Made by a program: the position numbers and the translations under genes. Under the pieces are notes generated by a model. That model saw only the letters and a list, made by a program, of their open reading frames with translations. It ran no database searches and had not been told where the DNA came from. Positions 46,295 to 58,724 of a DNA stretch of 64,000 bases are shown here, piece by piece (positions within the stretch are counted from its first letter, which is position 1; each line of letters opens with the position of its first letter). The DNA comes from Jackrogersella multiformis (taxonomy: Eukaryota > Ascomycota > Sordariomycetes > Xylariales > Hypoxylaceae): positions 1,426,001 to 1,490,000 of the forward strand of contig CADCXD010000007.1 of the NCBI GenBank assembly GCA_902806575.1. The letters run 5' to 3'.

Positions 46295-48878
46295 GCTCTC
46301 GCGTGTGTGATGTTCGGAGCGCGCAGCCCCGGGAGCCGATCCCTCTTGCACGCGCTAGCGTTCCGGGCCGTGTGTGCGAGGCTCTGGGAGGATGTGCGTG
46401 TGTGTATGGAGTATGTAAAGGCCGGTTTGGTGGTTGGTATAGCTATTATGATTATGGTAGGGGTGGCGCTTCGAGGTATATCGGTATGAGAGACGGGAGA
46501 CGGAGACGACGATGGTTCGGAGAGAGCGGTAAGCGTACTCTGCTCGGTGGTCGGTGTACCAATTGCATGCGATTCGTTGGTTGCGTCGACAAGAAAAACG
46601 ATGATATCCAAGCGAGCAGTTAGAATTAGAATTAGAAATACCGATATACCTTGTCGACGCGGACTCGCGATTCGTTGGCCGTATACAAGATGCAGGATAC
46701 AGGAAGCGTTAATTGGCGGAACGGGACGAATCCAAACAATCGCGAAGGCTTCCAAGCTTGACCTCAAAAGTTATAGGTATAGGTAGGCCGGGCGACGAAG
46801 AAGCGGAATGGGGATCGCGCACGGTTGACGGTTGACCGTTGGCGATTGACGGTTGGAGAAGGAAAAAAAAAAGAGAGAATAAAAATTTGCCGGGCCAATG
46901 GATTATACTCGACTGTATTATTAGGGCGATGGGTGGATGGTATTATTTATTATTCCAAGTGCTATTATCACTTTCTTCTGTGTATTGTGTATTGTGTATT
47001 GTGTAGGTACTGATAGGTATACAATATACAATATACAATATACAAAACTACAGCAGCTCACCTCGCGATGGTTTTTTTCTTCTTCGTTCTTTCCTCTCCT
47101 CTTCTTCTCTTCTCGTCTCTCCTTCTTGCATTGGAAGTCAGGGGGTTGGGCGCGGTTCGCGAGAAAATCAGTACACGTAGACGCGCTTGATAGGTACATG
47201 ATAGGTACCGGGGCTACCCTACAGGCTACTAGGCCCTAGCTGCGTTAACCCGCGTAGGTACGAGGTAAGTACCTAAATACCCTGTTGTATATTCGGAGCT
47301 AGGGTAGCTGGAGCCTTGTTCTACCAACAATAAACGTGAGGCGCGTCCCTTCGCAGCTGCGATATTCATCATCATTTATTATTAAGCTTCAACTTTACTA
47401 GGTCCCAGGTACCTCTAGGTAGGTATGTATAGATGTAATATTTCATTATTTGATCTTCTCCCTTAATAAAATTAAGATAATTATCTATGTACCTAGGTAC
47501 CTAGTTAACTATATAAATATACATGTTTTTATTTTATTTATATACTTCCGTCATTATGAGATATTTATCACTTAGGCAGCTTCATAATACCTATGGTCAA
47601 CATGAGTGGAGTGGCTCTTATGATTTCTGAATTGTACGTTTTGATTGGTATGGGCAATTGCATATTCCATCGAGTGGCAGTAAAGCGATGTAGGTACCTA
47701 CATGCATGTAGCAGTGTAATGTAGGTACCTAGGTAGCCACAATAGCTCTATTAGGGTATGGTCCAAGCTCCCGTTAATTAGGTTGACCTTGATCCATTTT
47801 AAGTACCTAGGTACATTCAAGACTGTCACAACTTCATCGAGGATGGGACTAGAAAGGAAAATAGGCAACTACTACTTACCGGTACAATATAATTATTGTA
47901 GTCATTGCTGTATGCACGTGGCCGAAGTATGTGTCATATTCTACCTAGGTATGTCTTTGTACGATGAAATAAAATAAAATAAAAATAAAATAGAACTCAT
48001 TTTCTGCTTCTAGATGCTTGGTGACCGATACGAAGTACAAATACCAGGCAGTAACTAATAATTTAGGCTCCATCGTAAGTACATATACCTAGGAAGCTAC
48101 GGTGATTGGCCTTGAGGGAGCTACCTAGGTACCAGGTCCCACGTCCCGTGCCCTGTGCAGCAAACTTTCTAGTCTCCACTCTTTTATTCTTACCATTACC
48201 ACTGCCACCAGTTGAAATTCTTTAGTGGGAGGAAAGAGAAGGTGGCCCGGTCTTCCCTACCTTGACCTGGTTCAACCCAACCGTGTCAATTCCCTCTCTA
48301 CCTTATTACATTTTACCATTTTATCCCCCAACCCAAGCTAAACCCGTCACAACTACGCATCTGCATCCGCATCTTCTACAACGACACTTTTTTTGTTTTC
48401 TTTCCTTAATAATTAGGTATTGTGCCTGCGCGTGTAGGTATCTCTGCCATTGATCCATTTCTCATTCTATCACAATCTTTCCCACTCTTTTCTGCATCCA
48501 TATTCCTCGATTTTCCACAAGAATTGAGGCATCCACATATCACAAAAACCTCCGTCAGTTCGCCTCTTGGCCCCAGCAGCGCGGATCGCAGAGACGAGAA
48601 AAAAAAGTTGAACCCTAGTTCGCGATACTTCTTACTGCGCATCATCGCCCTAATATAACCGACTATTACTCCTTGTCATCTCTACTGGCGATTACCACGG
48701 CGACCGACCGTCCACTTTCCATGTCTCACTCTACTTAATATCGTCGCACTCCTTTCAAAACTTGAACGTACGCGTCAGACGCGCTCTTTCGTCATCGTCA
48801 TTACCATCGTCTTCATCTTACCGGCCGCGAACATCGACTTGACCTTATCACTTTCACCCCATAAACAGAGCCGCTATC
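46295..48878. other. Divergent intergenic region between centrin and nucleoporin
   Basis: No gene is seen in 2.58 kb. It holds the long hairpin at 46979-47044, ACCTAGGT copies near 47410, 47490, 47720 and 48122, and an AAAAT microsatellite (47970-47993). The last 600 bases are pyrimidine-rich and likely leader for the nucleoporin gene. Confidence 0.5.
46979..47044 (+). repeat. 27-bp-arm inverted repeat with heptamer units (RNA hairpin)
   Basis: Left arm 46979-47005 consists of TGTATTG heptamers and the right arm 47018-47044 of ATACAAT heptamers, with a 12-nt loop. Every position pairs on the plus-strand RNA if four G·U wobbles are allowed, one per heptamer. Confidence 0.75.
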
Positions 48879-51800
48879 ATGTCGGCCTTCGGTGGGTTCG
48901 GCAGTGGTGGTAGCGGTTTCGGCACCAATACCAACAATACTCCCTCTGCCTTTGGTGGATTCGGCACCAACAACACGAGCAACACAGGTACAGTTTCCCT
49001 TTTCTTTCGTTTCGTCCTACTCCCCTTGCCTCTCATACCCCATGCTCCTGCTTGACTCGCAACTAACCCGGTACGGCAACAAAAGGCTTCGGCGCAAGCA
49101 ACAACAATACCGGCAACTTTGGTGCCTCCAACAACACAGGGGGTGGCCTGTTCGGTTCCGGCACCACATCATCTGGCTTCGGTGGAAACGCCGGTATGTG
49201 CCATCGTCACTCGACTTTCGAGCCCATGTCATGACTGTTGCTATATTACATTCAACCTGTATGCTAACGTGTTATCTCTACAGGTGGATTCGGAGCAGCG
49301 AGCAATACCGGCGGCGCGTTTGGTCAGAAGCCAGCGTTCGGTGGTACTTCTACGAGTGGTGGATTGTTTGGTGGCTCTACTACTTCAACATCTGCCGGTG
49401 GTGGTGGTGGTGGTGGTGGATTTGGTGGCTTCGGAACCAATAATAACGCGTCAACGTCGAGCCCCTTCGGTGGTGGCGGCGGCGGTACTGGGTCGATCTT
49501 CGGAAGCACTGCCAATAAGCCATCCTTCGGAGCGGCGAATACGGGTTCGACTGGTGGCGGTCTTTTCGGAAGCGGAAACACGACCAGCAATACCGGCACC
49601 TCGACCGGCTTCGGAGCATTTGGTAACGCCTCCAACGCTCCCGCTAGCACAGCGTTGGGACCGGTAGGTGACCCTCCTGGCACGGCTAACGTCACCAACT
49701 TCCAGCCCATGGTGGAGAAAGAGAATGCCACCAGCGCCGCGCAGAACTCGTACCAGAACATCCTATTTCAGGATCCGTACAAGAAATGGTCGGCCGAAGA
49801 GCTAAGACTTGCCGACTACGGAGCTGGTCGCCGTTTGGGGGGGGCCGCGGGCACTGGGACCTTTGGTGTCGGTTCTGGCTTCGGCGGCTTCGGCTCGAAT
49901 AATCAGGCGTCCAGTTCCTTCGGCGGCGGCGGCGCGAACACGACTGCAAATACCGGTGGTCTATTCAATAATAATGCACCAACATCTGGCGCTTTTGGGC
50001 AGAACAACACTACCTCGACTGGATTCGGCTCTAATACTTCTGGCGGCGGTGGCCTATTTGGAAGCAAGCCAGCGGCGACCGGTGGTCTGTTTGGCAGTTC
50101 TGCACCAGCTCAGCCAGCCCAGCCCGGCGGTTTGTTTGGTTCCGGAGGTGCTGGTTTTGGCAACACTGGAAACACCACTGGTACCGGATTCGGTTCCACA
50201 CCTACCAACACTGGAGGTTCTATGTTTGGGAATGCCGCCAATAACCAGCAGCAGCAGAAGTCGGGCTTCAGCTTCGGCAACACGACCAACGCTGCCAGCA
50301 GCGGTACTGGTTTTGGTAGCAACACCGGGGGTTTTGGCGGTGGTGCTAGTAGTAACACGGGCGGTGGTGGCCTTTTTGGTAGCAATACCAATACCAATCA
50401 GAATGCTGGTGGTGGTCTATTCGGCAGTACCCCCCAGCAAAATACCGGCGGTGCGTTCGGTGGAGGTGGCGGTGGCTTCGGGAATCAGCCCCAGCAACAG
50501 ACCGGATCATCCCTATTTAATAATAACCAACCGAAGCCGGCGGGTACAGGCATGTTCGGAAGCACCACTAATACCAGCGGAACTGGCGGCGGCCTATTTG
50601 GAGGTTCAGCCAACACCTCCAATGGCTTCGGTCAGCCTGCCAACAACCAGGCTGGAGGTGGCCTCTTCGGCAATAAACCCGCTACCGGCACTGGCGGTGG
50701 ATTATTTGGCAACACCGGGCCAACCCAAAATACCAATACTGGAGGTGGCTTGTTTGGCAGCTTAGGCCAAAATAACCAGAATCAGCAGCAGCCCCAGCAA
50801 GGCTCTGGTATGTTCGGTTCTCTTGGCCAAACCCAGCAGAAGCCTTCTTTGTTCGGTAGCACTACGCAGTCGACTGGCGGTGGTATGTTCGGAGGCCAGA
50901 GCAATCAACAGCAAGGTTCCATGTTCGGATCGTCGACCGCACAGCAGCAGCCCCAGAACAGTGCGATGGGAAGTTCTCTGTTTGGAAACTCACAAGCTAA
51001 CCAGTCCGCACCATCGCTGACAGCAAGCATCAACGATCCGTCAGCGTATGGGTCTCTGTTTGCTAACCTCGGCAGCAACGAGGTTTCTGACCCCGGCCCG
51101 CTTGCAACGCCGGCGAACAGGAGGCAGTCCAGACGGCCTTCCATTTTACCTTACTACAAGCTAAACCCCGCTTCTGCCTCCCGGTTTGTAACGCCCCAGA
51201 AGCGCGGATATGGCTTCTCCTATAGCACCTACGGTACTCCGAATAGTCCCTCGAGCGTGGCTAGTACCCCTGGCACGATGTCCCAGAGTTTACTAGGCGG
51301 CGGCAGTCTGTCTCGAAGTGTCGGCAATTCTCTTGCCAAGAGTGTCTCGACGAGCAATCTTAGACGCAGCTTTAATATCGAGGATAGTCTCTTAGCTCCC
51401 GGCGCATTTTCTGCTGGTTCTAGTTCGAGATTATATGGCAACGGCAGCGTCAAGAAACTTGTTATTAACAAGGACTTGCGCAGCGATTTGTTCTCGACTC
51501 CTACAAAGGACAAGCCTTCGCCCGAGACGCCGAACAGCTCTCGAAAGCTAACGAAGCGAGTTAGTTTTGATACAAGCAACGTAGAGACTATTCAAGATGG
51601 CGAGACTGCAAACGGCTCAGCTAACTCTACCCCAAGCGCGGAGCAACTAGGTTACGTTCGACCGAAGACCACCAATGGAATGAATGGTTCTAGGTTGAGT
51701 GCCGGTCCCGAGATGGAGCAGGTGAAGGGCAACGAGCTAGCGGTCGTACATGAAGAGGAGGCTCCCTCACCCCAGGGCCGCAGCTCAGCAGTCGCTACCT

Positions 51801-54800
51801 CTGACGAAGAGCCCGGCGAATATTGGATGTCCCCAACGAAGGAAGAGCTCCAAGGACTGAATAGAGTCCAGCGCCAGAAAGTATCCGACTTCACAGTTGG
51901 ACGTGGACACGTCGGATGGGTTAAGTTCAAGGTGCCCGTTGACTTGACTACAGTTGATATCGATAGTATCTTCCACAGCATCGTTATACTGGAGCCTCGC
52001 AGCGCAACTGTTTATCCCAATGCTGCTAAGAAACCACCTGTTGGCAAGGGCTTGAACGTGCCCGCAATGATCAACCTTGAGCACTCCTGGCCTCGCGCCT
52101 CCAGAAAGGGCAGACCAATCTCTATCCCCAAGCACGTCGAACGACTAAGGAGAATTCCGGATACTACGCTTGAGCATTACAATGTGGAAACCGGCGAGTG
52201 GACTTTCTCCGTTGAGCATTTCACAACTTACGGCCTCGACGAGTCGGATGATGATGACGATACCGAGACTAGACCGGCCGAGGTTCTATCAGGTTATACA
52301 CTAAACAAGGACGTTCCTTCATCTCCATCTGCTGGCTCGGAAGTCGCCGCTTCTGTTACTAGCGATGCCTTCGATGGTAAGCGAAGCCACCCAATACTCC
52401 CAGGTGCTTTTGATCCTGAGGATGACTCTTATGTCAACACGGTGGCGCAGATGACCGAGGTTGCCGGCTCTCGACCGTCTTTTTTAGCTAATCGCTCCGC
52501 GGATTCTGCGTCCAACGCTCTCGTCCCATTAGACCGAGACGAGACGGACGATGAATATGCGATGTCCGAGGTACACGAAGGTACGAGTACTTCCCTCGAA
52601 CAGCATCTCGCCGCGGAGCAGGAGGATAACTCGTTCGACGGCTCCCAATTTGACACCGTGCCAGAGACGCCTGCTGGTATCATGAGAGCTCGAATGCGCG
52701 CGATCAAGGGCTCAGCGACACCGGTGAAAGTTCAAGTCTCGTCCGGAGACGACTGGATGGACATGCTGAGCAAGACAATTAGCCCGCAGAAGCGGGATCG
52801 AGCGCTTTTGAGGACCATCAATGAAGCCGATCACCACCGTGCGGCAGATGGACAATCTCGGGAAGCGTCTCCCACGAAGAAGCGCATTGTGTCGGACAGT
52901 CGGGGGTTTGCGACAAGCATCGATCTGATGAACTCGCTATTCGAGAAGGCCAAAACCCCGGCCGAGAACTTGCAAGCTTCGGTGCGGCCAAAGGGTGTCA
53001 AGTGGCCGTACAAACGACTCACTAAGCACCTTGATGAAAGTGAGATGGACGAAAGCGACCGAATTTGGCATGATACTATGCGACCTACCTGGGGCCCAAG
53101 TGGCACCCTCGTCTTCTGCTCAAATCCAACCAACTCGGCGTTCGGAAGGTCGGAACATATATCTAAGAGAAATGCTCTTATGACCGTGTTGAAGGGCGGT
53201 ATCGTGTCAGAGTCTCAGGATATCCGGATTGCTAAGTTCACCAACGAGGTATGTTCATATGTCCAAATACGATGGGTAGATGCTAACGCAATATGTAGAT
53301 GTCAGCCAGAGCCATCGATGCTCATACGAAGCTAGCACAGGTCCAGCTTGTCGGTGGTGTGCCGAGTGTTAGATTGAACCCGAAGACAACCCTGAAGGAC
53401 TTTTCTATCGGAAGCAATACCAAGAACTCGGCCGAAGAACATGAGAGGCTAGTTTGGGAGCTTGCTAGTGTGCTATTTGACAGCATTAAAATCCCGGCGG
53501 AACTCCAGAACGATCCTTACGCCTCGGAGAAATTGCGTCGAGAGAGCCTATCTCGATTCTGGGAACGCATGGTAGAAGATCAAACTAGCAAGACGGCCGC
53601 AATGGCAGGCTCAAGTGAAGAGAAAGCATTGGCCTCCTTGTCCGGCCATCGAATAGCTGAGGCTTGCAAGCATCTCCTTGATGGCAAAAATTTCCGCCTA
53701 GCTACTTTGATTGCTCTCATCGGTACTAACGATGCGGTCAAGAAAGACATGCGAGAGCAGATGAAGGAGTGGCACGAGGCACACGTGCTCTCCGAATTCT
53801 CGCAGCCGATCCTCGCACTTTACGAAATGCTCAGCGGCAACGTCTGTGCCTGCGAGGGTACTAAAGGGGCATTAGAGAATCGCACCGAGTCGTTCCTCAT
53901 TTCCAAGAGATTCGGCCTTAACTGGCAACAAGCCTTCGGGCTGCGACTCTGGTACGCGATATCTACCGAAGACAACATTGCGGATGCGGTAGAGAGGTAT
54001 AGGGAGGATGTGGAACAGGATCGGGAGCTACCACCTATGACCTGGTTCATGGAACACGGTATCAAGGGCATCTGGAACGACCCAGACCAGGATCAGCGAG
54101 AAGATTTGCTTTGGGGGTTACTACGACTATACTCTGATAATCAGGTGGACCTCGAAGCGATATTGCGACCAGAAAATTCGCAACTCTCCCCTCTCGATTT
54201 CCGACTCTCCTGGCAGTTAGGACAAGCTTTAACTTCTACCGGGCGCGCCTCGTTTGGGAAGAACGCCACCGAGAAGGCCGATGCTGCTACCGTCTCGTTC
54301 GCAGCACAGTTGACGAACGAAGGCAGCTGGTTGGAGGCGACTTTTGTCCTACTTCACCTCACAGATCACGACGCACGATCGAAAGCCATCCAAGATCACC
54401 TGTGCAGACATGCCGGCTTGATCGGGAGCGAGGACTCGAGCAGTTTCAAGAAGCTCGCGACGGACTTCAAGGTTCCACGACGTTGGATCTGGCATTCGAA
54501 GGCATTGTTTATGCGTAGCGTCAAAAAGGACTCTGCCGCTGAAGTCCAATGCCTGCTCCGTGCAGAGTCATGGGCGGATGCCCATCGCACCTTTGTCAAG
54601 GAGGTCGCCCCGGTCACCGTAATTGAGCGTGACTACAACGCCCTAGCCGACCTGCTTCAACACTTCGAGGGTCATCACTCACAAGTCCCTGATTGGAATG
54701 TCGGTGGTGAAATTTATAAGGCGTTCCTCCAACTAATGGGTGGCCAACGGCGGGCGGAACTTCCACCCCCTATCTTGGTGAATACTCTCCTCGAGGGATT

Positions 54801-55077
54801 GCCAGCTATGTGTAGCAATACACCCGAAGCCGGTATCACGGAGTACGCTGCCTTGACAGACATGGCAGCAGAAGTAGCGAAGGTGGTAGCCGGTATGGCA
54901 AAAGCAGGAGAGGTGAGTTATTTATCTATTCTCGACGTCATTAAACACGGTACTGATACTCTAAATCAGATGGAACATGAGCGCATTTTGCATCTTCCAT
55001 TGACGGAAGATGTCCTGCTAAAACACTCCCGAGATTTCGCCTGGTCGCACTATTCAACTGTGATGGCAGGCTTTTAA
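48879..55077 (+). CDS. NUP145: Nup98-Nup96 (Nup145) nucleoporin precursor
   Basis: Five exons (48879-48987, 49086-49193, 49284-53248, 53299-54912, 54970-55077) give 1967 residues. The first ~640 residues are FG/GLFG repeats interrupted by a GLEBS-like Gle2-binding segment (~212-256, with KWSAEELRLADYGAGRR). A linker leads to the autoproteolytic domain (~918-1053) starting GEYWMSPTKEEL; the cleavage motif His1051-Phe-Thr (VEHFTTYGL) would release Nup98 and a 915-residue Nup96. The remainder is the helical Nup96/Nup145C scaffold of the Y-complex. The last intron is 57 nt long, has a perfect GTGAGT donor and no stop in frame, so an unspliced reading (19 extra residues) also looks open; the spliced form joins AKAGE to MEHERILHLPL, a conserved end. 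Confidence 0.95.
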
Positions 55078-56018
55078 ACCTCTTCGATCCAGGTTCTACA
55101 TGAAGTTTGAGATGATTTGAGGATATTGCATAGGACTTCGTTGCACCTGTTTCGGCGAAACATAGCACTTATAGTAGATAGTTCTCCTATTAAGGCTGGC
55201 TGCGCGCCAGGCTTATTATAAGATGGAGGTTAGGAAGCAAAAGGAATCAGCCCATGTTGAAGTGAGTGATGTTTTAAGACGCTTCATGTTGTAGGGACGG
55301 CGCGCAAAAATCATTGCATTCATGTAGCATAGTACCAGTAGCTAGCATAAATTGCTAATACCCGAGTTGAATTGCGTTTATTGATCGTGATATATGTATT
55401 TGAATCAGGTTGCTTGACGTACTGTCGAGTAAAGATTTAGATATCCGCCTCCTCTTATAACCAACCCATTTCTATCCTTGCTGGTTAGTATCTATCTAGT
55501 CCATTCTTTTTAGTCGACTAAAGACTACGTAATGTCTACCGGTCTTACATCCATCGACACGTACACTTCCACTAGGAATAACACTCTAAGCCAGAGTAGC
55601 CTCTAATTTATGAACATCGTGGACTTTCCCATATGGTATCTCACTCTAAATGATTATTTATTGTAGCTTTAATGTATATAGCTCTAAGAATTACGATGGC
55701 GTGCTAGCTATTTCTCTGTTCCGTGTTTAATTCATACCTAGGTACCTACCTACCTATATTAGTTGTTTGAATGGAAGGGACTAGCAGGTTTCACTGACTA
55801 TATAGGTTTATATGTTTCTCTCATAGGGTATCCAATATAGTAGTTAGGACAATTTCCAATCTCTATGTACAATCCTGCATGGCTATCTCCCTATCTACAA
55901 CACTTCACTTCGCTCTGATTCCAGACTCAATCACAGTGTCACATATACTACATCACAACGTACGCAAAAGAAATGTCAGAATAACTGAAAAGCAAATTTG
56001 GCACTCTCTCCTCCGCGA
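55078..56018. other. Intergenic between convergent genes
   Basis: Nothing recognisable except an ACCTAGGTACCTACCTACC copy at about 55737. It is AT-rich. Confidence 0.5.
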
Positions 56019-57774
56019 CTAGTCTTCCTCGACCGGCTCGAAGCGCAGGTATAGCGAGTTACTCTTCGGGTGCCCCGTGTACGCGTCGGTCGGCTCGATG
56101 CCCTCGTCGGACACCACGTGGCTTATGAAGTTGGTGTAGATGGCTGCGGTTATGAGTTTCATGTCTGTGAGAGAGTAGTTGGGTAGTTAGTCCATAAATT
56201 TGGAAGGGGGGGTGGGGAGGGGATACAGAGAGAGAAAGGGGAAAAAGTAAAGAAAGAGACTACAAACCGTGCATTGCAAAGTTCGACCCGAGACACATCC
56301 GCCCGCCGCTCGAGAACCCCCAGAAGTATCGGTTGAGGTCGGTCTTTCCCTCGCCGCCGCCGGAAGCGTTTGCGTCTACGTTCTTAGCAGCATCTTGGCG
56401 CCGCAGCCAGCGCGCGTGGTCCCATGTTTCGGGGTCGGGGAACGCAGACTCGTCGCGGTGCAAGTTGTACGCCGAGGCGGACACGCGCACGCCGCCGGGC
56501 ACCTCGTAGAGCCCGATGCGGCACGACGACGGTGTCACGCGCGGCTCCGGCCCGCCCGCAGGCGCGTACCGCCGCACCGTCTCCATGACCACGGCGTGCA
56601 GCACCGGCAGGCTATCCAGCTGCCTCGGGTCAGGGAGCTGCACGTCCCCGCCCCCGTCACCAAACCGCAAGCCGGGACCCAGACTCAGCAGCTCGCCGCG
56701 CAGCTCCCGCTGCAGGTCGAGGGACCGCGAGAGGTGGTACGACAGGTACGTCAGCGCCACGCCCGTCGTCTCCTGCCCCGCGAGCACGTGGTCGAAGACC
56801 TCCGACGCGACGCTGAGCTCGCGCCGCGCCACCAGCGTGGAGTATAGCGGCGACGCGGCGCCATGGGTCGCGGCCTCCCTGTCGATGCCGGCGAGGAGCG
56901 CGCGCACGACGACCGGGTCGTCGGCGGTGCCTACCAGCTCGCCCGCCTTCTCGGCCTCTAGCGCGCGGATGGCGGCGTCGCTGCGCCGCTTGCACCACGC
57001 CTCCAGCTCGCGGGTCGCGGCGCGCACCCAGCGCGGCGTCAGCTCGATCCCGAGGGCCCGGAGCGCCCGCGTCGCCCCCGGCAGCTCCTGCGCGAAGAAC
57101 CCGTGGCCGGCGCGCGCGGCGTACAGCGCCAGCCAGTGCTTGCGGTCGGCGCGGCGCCGCACGAAGTCCGCGCCGCGGCTCAGCCCGAACACGTACGCCG
57201 ACACCACGTCCATAGCGGCAGCACAGAACAGCGAGTACACGTCCACGCCCCCGTCGTGCCGAGAAGCGCGCAAGGCCGGGAGCAGGCGCGAGGACAGGAT
57301 GACTCGCGCCTGGGCGGCGAGCGCGGACGAACCGTGCACGGAGGTCTTGGAGTAGACGTGCGAGACCAGACGCTTGCGCCGGGAGTGGGGCGCGGCGGCG
57401 AGCGAGGAGAAGACGCACGGCACGCCGTAGTTGTCGAAGACGGCGTACCACGCGTGCTTGGCGAAGCCGCCCTGGTACACGGCCTTGACGGCGTCGAGGC
57501 TGGCGACGCTGAGCTCGCTGGGCCCGACGCGCACGATGGGGCCGTGTTGTACGTGTGCGGAGTGCAGGGTGCGGTTCTCGCGGCTTTGGAAGCGCGCTAG
57601 CAGGATCCAGGCCGGTGTGATAGCGCAGGTCCAGTGGGCGCTGGGGATTTTGGAGAGGGGTGAGAGGAGTGCTGGGTACAGGATGTACTGGTAGATTAGG
57701 GCTGTGATCAGGGTGAGGAGGGTGGGGAGGTAGAGGTCGGAGATGTTGATATCGGGGATGTTGAACGTGGCCAT
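56019..57774 (-). CDS. Cytochrome P450 (GC-rich, benzoate-hydroxylase-like fungal type)
   Basis: Two exons (57774-56268 and 56164-56019) give 550 residues. An N-terminal membrane anchor (TLLTLITALIYQYILYPALLSPL, key hydrophobic stretch ~18-40) leads to KIPSAHW, a variant of the usual PGP hinge. The I-helix AGQETTG, K-helix ETVRRY and heme loop FSSGGRMCLG (Cys494) are intact. The second exon (MKLITAAIYTNFIS onward) completes the C-terminus and was found from the splice sites. It is an ER-bound monooxygenase; the substrate is unknown. Exons are far more GC-rich than the flanking DNA. Subfamily placement is only a suggestion from the overall layout. Confidence 0.9.
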
Positions 57775-58724
57775 GATGGATAGGGGTTAGGGTAAGAGCG
57801 AGAGTGGGAGCAGTAGAGGTGCTTCCAGTGGTCCTAAGAAAAGGGGTATCCAATCGAGATATGAAATCTCTAAAGTTAAATACTTTCAAGTATATACTTT
57901 AGGAATATCAGAGATATATCACATCATTAAACTTGGTCTCATTGTTATTTAGAAGTACGTCGTATTTCGGCGCTCGAGTTGAAGAGGAGCGACGATGTTA
58001 TCAATGTTGCCCCTCCGTAATTGGGTCGGTAATGCTTAATGCAATATATGAAGTTTCCCCTTTATATATCGCTTTATTTACATAGGCAGTTAGGCACCTA
58101 GTCATGTGCTTCTTTTCTTAGATTTCCTTTTCATAAATATACTTTTATCATGTACTAGGTAGCTCTACTAAGTAGGTAAGTATAAATTAGTTGTCACAAA
58201 TATAAGGATTTATAATGAGCTAAGCCTGGAAGGCCATAGGTACGAACTGTACCTATTAGTCATATTAATAAGACATAAGAGGCATACTGGCATAATCAAC
58301 TCGGTTTAATAAATATATATTAGGCCTAATGCAAAGTCGGATTAGCTAGCGCCTCAGTAACAAGATTAATAGATAGGCAACCTTTTTAACTTTGACTCAC
58401 TCTTTGTATCGACTTTAATTTCTTCAACTTCCTAAGTTGAGCTTGATTAGATCTCGACATAAACATTATTACTCCATGTAATAGCATTCCTCTTCGATAG
58501 ACATTCCATTTATTTTACTATTATGTCATTTGTCATTTATACCAATTCGAATGGTCCGAGAATCGCCACGGATATACGTCATAGTCACCGACTTCAACTT
58601 TATGTAACATAGTCCTCCATACAATATCATATTATATCTTGACAACATTCACCTGGTTACAACACCCAACACCTAGTAACATCATGATACTTTCTCACAT
58701 ATAGAAATTGTACCTATATCAATC
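57775..58724. other. Divergent AT-rich intergenic region
   Basis: No gene is seen. It is strongly AT-rich compared with the P450 exons and serves as spacer between divergent genes. Confidence 0.5.

Noticed and set aside
49324..50397. Long frames in other phases over the FG-repeat exon
   Set aside because: They arise from the repetitive Gly/Phe/Asn codons of the nucleoporin and have low-complexity products.
56657..57889. 410-residue frame on the same strand as the second P450
   Set aside because: It is the out-of-frame reading of the P450 exon, rich in Arg/Pro/Ala, with no P450 motifs.
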